This document shows, in pieces, positions 13,888 through 20,218 of a DNA stretch of 20,218 nt; positions within the stretch are counted from its first letter, which is position 1, and each line of letters opens with the position of its first letter. Source of the stretch: CAZUZS01 sp964624795 (GTDB lineage Bacteria; Calditrichota; Calditrichia; RBG-13-44-9); contig CAZUZS010000076.1 in NCBI GenBank assembly GCA_964624795.1, positions 1-20,218 on the forward strand. The letters run 5' to 3'. The notes under the pieces were generated by a model, which saw only the letters and a program-made list of their open reading frames with translations, was not told where the DNA came from and did no database searches. The position numbers and the translations under genes were made by a program.

Positions 13888-16272
13888 TCAATTTAATTGA
13901 ACGATATACTTTTCACCGTTTTTTAGAAGAAAGCTGTTTTCTGCGTCCGTGGGAGTGTTGGGTATCTCTTTCCCCGCGCTGTCCGTAATTTTTACCTTCT
14001 GAGCATTTCCGGATTTCAGATCCAGAACAGCTTGAATCTGGTTTTCACCTGATATATGATATTCCAAATCAAACATTGCGCCCTGGAAATGGAGGTGGCT
14101 CAGCCCCAGAGTTTTGCCTGTCTCCCAAAACCCCTTTGGGATGGCCGGTGCCAGGTAAAACGAATTACCATCTAAATCCTCTGTTTCCCTGAATCCCACA
14201 ATATCGCGAATGATGTGGCCGGGCAGTGTGGCGCCCCATCCGTAGTTTTCGCCTCCGGCCGGACGTCGCTCCGCCGGCCAGAATTCGTTTGCCACTCCCG
14301 GGATGCGGTAAGCAAACGGTTCCTCTTTATTTACGAACAGCGGACTGCGGGAATCAGTTCGCGCATAAACGCGATCGGCAATATTTTTTATCGCTTCAGC
14401 GGCGTGCAACTGTTCACCGGCATTCCAGGCAGCTTCGGTATAAGCCATCACTGCCGGCGGCCACTGCAGCCAGCGTTCGTGGCTCACAAAATCACCCAAC
14501 TTTGGGCGGATGACTTCGATCTGTTCAGGGGTTGCAATTCCGCAGGTCAGCGGTACTAACATCATTGCATCATGGTAATCATTAAAAATAATTGGCTTCC
14601 CGTTTCTGCCATCCACATCGCGGAACCATCCTTGCACGAACATGGAACGTGTATTCTCAACCCGCCGGGCAGCTAAGTCTTGCCAAAGCTGCTGGTCTTC
14701 GCCATGTCCGGCCAGCGGCGCGAATTCTGCTAAAATTCGCATGGCTTCTGCTACACTCGCTTCCACATCCACGGTGCGCACAAATGTCGCCGGATCACCT
14801 TCTCCTTTCACCAGGAAGCGACGGGAGCCATCCTGTCCCGATTCCCAGCTATTGTTGCAGTGGAACCAGCCTTCCTCATCGGTTCGATTTTCCAGCCACC
14901 ATTCGATATAAGCTTTGAGATGCGGATACAGGTCGCGAATCCACTGCCGGTCGCCGTTTGTATTATAGATACTGCGGATGAGGTGGAACGGAAATCCCCA
15001 CATGGGAGCGGTGCCGCACTCCGAGCCATCGGCACCGATCATATTCACGCTGCCGTCCTCGCGCGCGCATGGCATATTGGGCGCTAACGCATCTGCGAAT
15101 GTGCCGTAGATGACCTCTTTTGCCAGCGCTGGATCGGCGAAGCTGTATGTGAACATGTCCAGTGCAGTTTCACCCAGCACCGCACGGGGTGAATGCACCT
15201 GCATGGCGTCCCATGGATGCTTGAATATTCCAACGGGCCGCCGGATATTCATACGCAGTGTTTCCCAGTCGTACACCCATCCGTGTTTCCAGCTCTCCGG
15301 CCAGTCGCCGTCCAGTTGGGGACACTGTGACCAAAAACGCTCGTCCTCCTGCAACTGTATTTTCAGCTTATTCGAGGCCTCGGCGCGGGCAACATGATAT
15401 TCAGTTAGTGTCCAATCCTGGTTTTTCCCGCGGGATAGATAAACCATGCCTGATTTTTCCGAATGTGGAGGCAGATCAATTTGGTATGATTGCATCGCGT
15501 AAACCGGGCCGGCATCCTTTCCAAACAACATGGTGTGCGAGATGCTGTCCGTTTCACGTGCCCATTTCACCCACTGCTCACGATTTTCGGTTGATTTATG
15601 AGAAAAGGAAGGCCAATCCGATCCAAGCACAAAAACATCGCCGTAAGCCCATATTTTCTGCACGCTGGCATTTTCCTGCGACACATAAACAGATGACAGT
15701 CCATCACTGCCCCACCATTCGATCTCCCACAAACCGTAAATGTTGGTGGCATTCAGGATGATCTGTTTCTCCTGCCCGCCGGTGTTTTCCATCTCGACCA
15801 GGCAGGTCAGTGTATTTTCCCGGGGAAGAAAATATTTGAAGCTGAAATTCACGCCGTGAAAATTCCAGTCGTAACTCATCACATTTTTGGTGTGATAGGC
15901 AGAGCGCAAATCTACTTTGTTTGCCTTAAAATCTTCCGGTTCCACCAGCGAAACGCCGTCCATTTTAACACTCATCTGCAGAAAAGAAAGATAGTTCACG
16001 TGCCCGCGTGGCCCTTCCGCATAGCTTCCCCAAAAACTCCTCTTCCAGTAACCGAAACCAAGCGGAGGCACCGAGCGGATCACCCCGCTGCGGTGCAGCA
16101 CCATGGAGTGATACGGGTTATCGATGTATCCGAAGGGTGTGTAACTTCCGGCCGGAAAGCTTTGCGGCAAGGCCATAATTTCCGATGGATTGCCGGCTGT
16201 CGCCGAATTCTGCGGATGGGAGGATAAAATCCCAATGAGGACCAATAATAGGGTAAAGGATAAATATTTCAT
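13888..16272 (-). CDS. Exported (alpha/alpha)6-barrel glycosidase, GH63/GH37-like
   Basis: 794 residues. The signal peptide is about 1-18 (LSFTLLLVLIGILSS), with no sorting tail, so likely periplasmic. Residues ~35-310 look like the N-terminal beta-sandwich common to GH63-type enzymes, and ~325-740 the helical six-hairpin barrel. Characteristic segments are APMWGFPFHLIRSIYNTNGD (422-441), the WLENRTDEEGWF turn (459-470) and NSWESGQDGSRRF (474-486). In the last, D481 occupies the position of the general acid in the (W)ESG.D.S.R motif of GH37/GH63. E675 in GGENYGWGATLPG is a candidate base. The C-terminal ~80 residues form a small beta domain. A plausible SD (AAGGAA) precedes the ATG, 30 nt after the upstream gene. 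An alpha-mannosidase, alpha-glucosidase or trehalase-type activity is possible; assignment to one GH family is uncertain. Confidence 0.75.
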   Translation of the reverse strand: MKYLSFTLLLVLIGILSSHPQNSATAGNPSEIMALPQSFPAGSYTPFGYIDNPYHSMVLHRSGVIRSVPPLGFGYWKRSFWGSYAEGPRGHVNYLSFLQMSVKMDGVSLVEPEDFKANKVDLRSAYHTKNVMSYDWNFHGVNFSFKYFLPRENTLTCLVEMENTGGQEKQIILNATNIYGLWEIEWWGSDGLSSVYVSQENASVQKIWAYGDVFVLGSDWPSFSHKSTENREQWVKWARETDSISHTMLFGKDAGPVYAMQSYQIDLPPHSEKSGMVYLSRGKNQDWTLTEYHVARAEASNKLKIQLQEDERFWSQCPQLDGDWPESWKHGWVYDWETLRMNIRRPVGIFKHPWDAMQVHSPRAVLGETALDMFTYSFADPALAKEVIYGTFADALAPNMPCAREDGSVNMIGADGSECGTAPMWGFPFHLIRSIYNTNGDRQWIRDLYPHLKAYIEWWLENRTDEEGWFHCNNSWESGQDGSRRFLVKGEGDPATFVRTVDVEASVAEAMRILAEFAPLAGHGEDQQLWQDLAARRVENTRSMFVQGWFRDVDGRNGKPIIFNDYHDAMMLVPLTCGIATPEQIEVIRPKLGDFVSHERWLQWPPAVMAYTEAAWNAGEQLHAAEAIKNIADRVYARTDSRSPLFVNKEEPFAYRIPGVANEFWPAERRPAGGENYGWGATLPGHIIRDIVGFRETEDLDGNSFYLAPAIPKGFWETGKTLGLSHLHFQGAMFDLEYHISGENQIQAVLDLKSGNAQKVKITDSAGKEIPNTPTDAENSFLLKNGEKYIVQLN

Positions 16273-16302
16273 TCCCGGTTATTTCCTTTCCTGAAAATTT
16301 AT

Positions 16303-19300
16303 TTACCTGATTAAAATCATTTTTCGCGATTTGGCAAAATTCCCGGTCTGTAATTGATAAAAAAATACGCCGCTGGCGACCTGCCGCCCGGATTCATCAG
16401 CCCCATCCCACACAACTGAATGATTCCCGGCAGATAATTTTTGGTTCGTCAGCGTTTTGATCAGCCGTCCGGTGACGTCAAAAACAATGAGAGTTACTTT
16501 TTCGGCCCGGGGAAGGATAAAGCTGATAGTCGTCGCCGGGTTGAACGGGTTGGGATAATTCTGCTGCAACTCAAAGCGCGAAGGCGATGCTGAGACGCCG
16601 CTCTGTGAAATTCCAACGCTGCTGCCATACAAATCGATCAGCATTCGCGCCACCACGCCGGTCCAAATGTAGGTGTGCAGACCGTACGGCCCTCCGGTAT
16701 CCACATCATAGCATTCATAAAAATCGTGATGGCTCTTCAAAGTCTGGACCACGCCAGCGAAAATCCGATTTGCAAGGTATTGTGCTTCGGACAGCATGTT
16801 GTAATGCTGAATGAATCCCTGGAAAACCAGGAAATCCCACTCGGGGTACATCGCCTCATGGAAGAAGTTTGTTCCGGAAGGATCCAGCGGATCGCTGTAA
16901 TCCATCAGCGGGCTGCCGTACGGCTTGCCGAATGTGTTGGGATCGTGCAGCTCGGCAACCAGGTCGTTCACCTGGCTCTGGTCGGCGATCCCGGCCCAGA
17001 TGGGCAGAAAACCGATATGCTCTTTATGCTTCAAATCGTTGGTCGACTGGTAAGTAAAAGTATGGGAATGCTTTTCCACATGATAATAAAAATGGGTCTG
17101 CGAATCCCACATCAGGGCGTTGATGGAATCCGCCCGCACCTGCGCCCGCTCCAACCACTGCTGCGCCTCCTGCGGACGGCCCAGCGCCTGCGCCATTTTT
17201 GCCAGCGATCTGGCTTCCATCACCAGCTCGCAATTCAAATCCAGCGCTTCAACCTTATTGGCATTGTGGGGATCGGCCCAGCCGCCCAGCACATACCAGA
17301 TCACGTTGTAATCCCGTACTGACTCCCAAAAGGAGTGCGCGCCCCATTCGCAAAGTCCATCATGATCGTCATCCCGGCGGGTTATCCAAAAATCGTAAAA
17401 TTGCCGGCCATAATCGTACATCTGCCGGAGAAAGGTGGTGTCCTGACTCACCTCGAAGACTTCCCAGTTCTCCCAACTGAACCAGGGCGCTGCAGATGTG
17501 TACTCGTTTGCCCAATAATTAATCTCGTTCAAATATGGTCCGCTTCGGTACGGAATATATCCTGCCGGCCAGCCGGGCTGAGAACCGATCCGCTCCGAAA
17601 ATTCGCGCTGCGATTCCTGCGCGCTCGGCGGATCCATGAAGGCGTAAGCCAACATGGAAAGATTTTCATGGAACACCTGTCCGCCATGCCCCCACCCCCA
17701 GGTCGGTTCCCGGGAGTAAACGTTGTAATTGTGCGATGTCAAGCCCTCCGGCGGCAGCATGCACTGTCGCATCATTGAGAATGCCGACCAGTACATCATT
17801 TCCAGGTCGGGATCGGGAATATTAATACGGGGAATCCGGCTGTAGAGCGCCTCATCCTCGCTCACCGCCTGCTCCATATCATAAACCAGCAAATTCTCAC
17901 AAACCGCCCGCAGACTGTCGAGGTTCCCGCCGTCTTCCATCACCCCCCGAACGATACGAAGCTGTTTTGTCTCGCCTGGCTGAAGAGAAATCGATTTTTG
18001 AAATGCTACTACTTTCGGCGGATTGGCAGTCAGGTAATTCCTGAGATGCAGCCGCTCAACATCGGCAAACAAAGGACCCTGGTTGATGTTTCCTGCTTCC
18101 GGGGAGTGACCGCTGAATTTTCCTGCGCTGTCGCGGCAGATAATAGTGTAGGCATAGCTGCTGTCGGGATTCAATCCTAAATCCATGTAAGCTGTGGAGT
18201 TGAGGTTTTCCACGAGCAAATCGTATCTTCCGGGGGTGGAGGCTGTGCGCCGGTAAACGCTGTAAAGATAGCCCGGAACCTGCGTCCAGTTAACCACCGC
18301 ACTGGTGTTGTTAAGTGAAAACTGGACATTCACATTTTGCGGTGTGGGCGGGAAGGCGGATTGGGAGAGCTGAATGTCGGTTCGCACACCCGCCGTCGCT
18401 GGCAGCGCTGAAATCAGACCACCGGATATGCCCTGCTGATCGCTCGCCAGGCAGGTGAAAACGACAGTGAATGAATCACCAACGGCGACGGGTGAATTCC
18501 GGAAATTTCCCAGTTCACAGCCCTGGTAACCGTTGCCGGGAATATTGGGGTCGGGATCGCCCCATTTGGGTGCATCCTCGGTGAGGATTTCCTGAACGGA
18601 ACCATTGTGCAGTATGATTTGCTGGGCATCCGGCGGAGCATGCGTGCAGGGGCTGCCATCGGCATGATTAACCGTGCCCCATTCCACGCAATAGTTGTCG
18701 AGCTCATTTGCTTGTGAGCCGGGTGGCGGAACAGAGCCCAGCTCATCGTAAGAACCAAAACCGTCCGGCGCCTCGCTGAACAGGTAAATATTTTGGAGAT
18801 CAGCCTGGTAAGGCACATTGTGACCCAGCGTCCAGCCGTCCGGGTATTCATGATGCAGAAATGCGAAAGCCCGGTGATCAGTAGAAATAGAGGTGTTCTC
18901 AACAAGCGAGGGGTGAAAAAGAAATGGGTAGATATCCAAATCAGTCGCAACGCTGCTCCGATTGGTCACGGTCACATCTTCGATAGCGATGCGGGAACTG
19001 TATACCTGGAAAAAAACCTGCACCTCAACGCCTTCATAAGGCTGGAACCGGAATTTGACAAGATCGGAATAGGAAGTAGTAATCACAGGTTCGGAATGCA
19101 TCTGGTTCAGGAGAAAATGAACATTGCTGTTTAATTTAAAGGCCAGCGCAAGTTCCCCGGCAGTATCGGTGATGAATTTGATGCCGTCATTATCGTCATA
19201 GAATAAAAGACGATACCCTTCATCCACAATGAATTCCGAGCGGGCCAATGGTGCGGCATAGGTCGTGAAAAGCGGATCGTTCCTGCCAGCATTAAGAATG

Positions 19301-19380
19301 GAGAGGTAATTTTGGGCTTCAGCCATTCCCGAAAAGAGGACCAGCAGCAACAGGCTGAAACTACATATTTTATATTTCAT
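16303..19380 (-). CDS. Secreted GH63-like glycosidase with FN3 insert and Por-type sorting tail
   Basis: 1025 residues. The signal peptide is 1-22 (LLLLVLFSGMAEA). An N-terminal beta-sandwich spans ~35-340, a fibronectin type III-like module ~345-430 (VVNWTQVPGYLYSVYRR), a short return to beta structure ~440-490, the helical barrel ~515-915, and the sorting domain 935-1025 with QQNYPNPFNP and final SRKMILIR. The GH63-type acid motif is seen as EWGAHSFWESVRDYN (candidate acid D690) and the base motif as FYECYDVDTG (candidate base E889). Compared with the neighbouring paralogue, the GYWNGPVWVQW segment is replaced here by FFHEAMYPEW (839-848), so substrate binding is probably altered. A strong AAGGAG SD lies 4 nt before the ATG, 13 nt after the upstream gene. 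An extracellular or surface location is expected. Confidence 0.8.
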   Translation of the reverse strand: MKYKICSFSLLLLVLFSGMAEAQNYLSILNAGRNDPLFTTYAAPLARSEFIVDEGYRLLFYDDNDGIKFITDTAGELALAFKLNSNVHFLLNQMHSEPVITTSYSDLVKFRFQPYEGVEVQVFFQVYSSRIAIEDVTVTNRSSVATDLDIYPFLFHPSLVENTSISTDHRAFAFLHHEYPDGWTLGHNVPYQADLQNIYLFSEAPDGFGSYDELGSVPPPGSQANELDNYCVEWGTVNHADGSPCTHAPPDAQQIILHNGSVQEILTEDAPKWGDPDPNIPGNGYQGCELGNFRNSPVAVGDSFTVVFTCLASDQQGISGGLISALPATAGVRTDIQLSQSAFPPTPQNVNVQFSLNNTSAVVNWTQVPGYLYSVYRRTASTPGRYDLLVENLNSTAYMDLGLNPDSSYAYTIICRDSAGKFSGHSPEAGNINQGPLFADVERLHLRNYLTANPPKVVAFQKSISLQPGETKQLRIVRGVMEDGGNLDSLRAVCENLLVYDMEQAVSEDEALYSRIPRINIPDPDLEMMYWSAFSMMRQCMLPPEGLTSHNYNVYSREPTWGWGHGGQVFHENLSMLAYAFMDPPSAQESQREFSERIGSQPGWPAGYIPYRSGPYLNEINYWANEYTSAAPWFSWENWEVFEVSQDTTFLRQMYDYGRQFYDFWITRRDDDHDGLCEWGAHSFWESVRDYNVIWYVLGGWADPHNANKVEALDLNCELVMEARSLAKMAQALGRPQEAQQWLERAQVRADSINALMWDSQTHFYYHVEKHSHTFTYQSTNDLKHKEHIGFLPIWAGIADQSQVNDLVAELHDPNTFGKPYGSPLMDYSDPLDPSGTNFFHEAMYPEWDFLVFQGFIQHYNMLSEAQYLANRIFAGVVQTLKSHHDFYECYDVDTGGPYGLHTYIWTGVVARMLIDLYGSSVGISQSGVSASPSRFELQQNYPNPFNPATTISFILPRAEKVTLIVFDVTGRLIKTLTNQKLSAGNHSVVWDGADESGRQVASGVFFYQLQTGNFAKSRKMILIR

Positions 19381-19384
19381 CTAT

Positions 19385-19390
19385 CTCCTT
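19385..19390 (-). promoter_or_regulatory. Shine-Dalgarno AAGGAG for the 1025-residue glycosidase
   Basis: AAGGAG in the minus strand is spaced 4 nt from the ATG at 19380 and lies wholly inside the 13-nt gap after the upstream gene. It fixes the start and supports co-transcription. Confidence 0.75.
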
Positions 19391-19393
19391 CTA

Positions 19394-20218
19394 TTATCGA
19401 ACATAAAGCATCTTCTTAACCACATGATGTCGTGGCGTCGTTAACCAGTAAAAATACAAACCGGACGCTACCGGAACTCCGAACGCATCCTTTCCATCCC
19501 ACCTGATTCTATGGTTGCCGGCTGGCATCTCTTCGTCCAAAAGGGTTCTTACTTGCTGACCCAATAAATCATAGATGAACAATTGCACCGGCGCTGCGGC
19601 GGGCAATGAAAATTGAATATTTGTTTGTGAATTGAAAGGGTTAGGATAATTCTGCTCCAGTTCGAATTGTGTAATCTCTGGCGTTTTTCTTTCCCGCGGA
19701 ATTCCCAACGACGGATTATGCAAATCGATAATCATTCTGGCCACCAATGTACTCCAGATGTACGCTTTGTTCCATCCCGCCCGGAAATCATCAGGGCTGT
19801 ACAACTCCCAGAACCAGTGATTTGCCTTCAACTGGTGAATTACATTATCGAAAACCTTCCCGGCTAACTGACGGGCTTCATTTACATAACCGTAGCGCAA
19901 CAGACCACGGAAAATAAGATACTGCCATTGTACCCACACCGGCCCGTTCCAGTAGCCCATCGGATTGTAATAGCTGTCGTCAGCAGCCAGGGTGGGAACG
20001 CCGTAGTTGCGCCAGAACTCATCCGGGTTGGTCAGGTGCTGGAGGAGCTGTGCTGCCTGTTGCGGCGAGGCAACCCCCGCCCACAGCGGCAGAAAGCCGA
20101 TTATCTCTTTTCGCTTGAGGTCGTTGGGCGAATTGAAAGAAAAGTCGTGATCGGCCATATCAACCTGGTAATAAAAACCGGTTTGCGGATCCCACATATA
20201 TTTGTTGATGGAATCGGT
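19394..20218 (-). CDS. Secreted GH63-like glycosidase with Por-type sorting tail (5' partial)
   Basis: The frame is open to the right edge; the first in-window Met (20197) is internal, since codons before it (TDSINKY) match the paralogue at 16303-19380. The visible 274 residues are the last third of the helical barrel plus a C-terminal sorting domain. Conserved segments are SPNDLKRKEIIGFLPLWAGV and the GH63 signature-like GYWNGPVWVQW (19957-19925), and FWELYSPDD carries the candidate catalytic base Glu (codon at 19807-19805), followed by AYIWSTLVARMIIDL. The tail begins near QFELEQNYPNPFNS (from ~19675) and ends KKMLYVR. The acid motif lies outside the window. The strong similarity and adjacency to the next gene indicate a tandem duplication. 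Likely extracellular, acting on the same or a related glycan. Confidence 0.85.
   Translation of the reverse strand, partial: TDSINKYMWDPQTGFYYQVDMADHDFSFNSPNDLKRKEIIGFLPLWAGVASPQQAAQLLQHLTNPDEFWRNYGVPTLAADDSYYNPMGYWNGPVWVQWQYLIFRGLLRYGYVNEARQLAGKVFDNVIHQLKANHWFWELYSPDDFRAGWNKAYIWSTLVARMIIDLHNPSLGIPRERKTPEITQFELEQNYPNPFNSQTNIQFSLPAAAPVQLFIYDLLGQQVRTLLDEEMPAGNHRIRWDGKDAFGVPVASGLYFYWLTTPRHHVVKKMLYVR

Noticed and set aside
16675..17322. 215-codon plus-strand frame inside the 1025-residue glycosidase
   Set aside because: Antisense to the catalytic barrel; no start context or domain support.
1..20218. CRISPR array, tRNA/rRNA genes, insertion sequences
   Set aside because: No regularly spaced direct repeats, transposase-like frames or recognisable structural RNA genes were found in the reading.

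Overview
The window looks like a carbohydrate-catabolism locus from a Gram-negative bacterium of the FCB superphylum. The best guess is a Calditrichota/KSB1-like or related uncultivated lineage. The basis is that three secreted proteins end in the Por-secretion-type C-terminal domain with the NYPNPFN motif, Sec signal peptides are frequent, GC is intermediate (judged by eye), and several genes lack Shine-Dalgarno (SD) sequences. The lineage is inference; no rRNA or marker gene is present. A run of 100 Ns suggests a draft or metagenome assembly.

Layout: one plus-strand gene enters from the left edge (1-1188), the C-terminal part of a large glycoside hydrolase-like protein with a jelly-roll sugar-binding domain. 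It converges on an almost unbroken minus-strand array that fills the rest of the window. In transcription order (right to left) the array holds: a partial GH63-like enzyme with a sorting tail (20218-19394); a second GH63-like enzyme with an FN3 insert and sorting tail (19380-16303); an (alpha/alpha)6 glycosidase (16272-13888); a Gfo/Idh/MocA oxidoreductase (13819-12734); a small secreted protein of unrecognised family (12622-11588); a GH38 alpha-mannosidase (11573-8346); a multidomain secreted protein carrying the same unrecognised domain plus discoidin-like, Big2 and sorting-tail domains (8303-6228); an L-fucose isomerase-family enzyme (6135-4426); and ribose-type ABC transporter ATPase and permease genes (4392-1867). 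The array ends with a hicA-hicB toxin-antitoxin pair. Gaps between genes are 3-111 nt, so one long operon or a few nested ones is plausible.

How they may work together (inference): surface-anchored or secreted GH63-like enzymes carrying sorting tails attack a glycan outside the cell. Enzymes with signal peptides but no tail (GH38, the 794-residue glycosidase, the 344-residue protein) finish the work in the periplasm. The RbsA/RbsC-type transporter imports a monosaccharide, and the FucI-like isomerase and the Gfo/Idh/MocA enzyme process it. GH38 plus GH63-type enzymes point to an alpha-mannose-containing glycan; the FucI homologue adds L-fucose or D-arabinose as candidate sugars. No periplasmic binding protein, SusC/SusD pair or regulator is in the window.

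Most notable: (1) a secreted domain of about 320 residues, shared by two proteins of the locus, that I cannot assign to a family; (2) a hicA toxin gene with a stop at codon 15 beside an antitoxin gene that only appears broken; (3) an assembly gap inside hicB flanked by an identical 11-base overlap, whose removal restores a perfect 72-residue HicB; (4) a near-perfect 25-bp inverted repeat between the convergent genes whose two non-Watson-Crick positions are both G-U in the plus-strand RNA.
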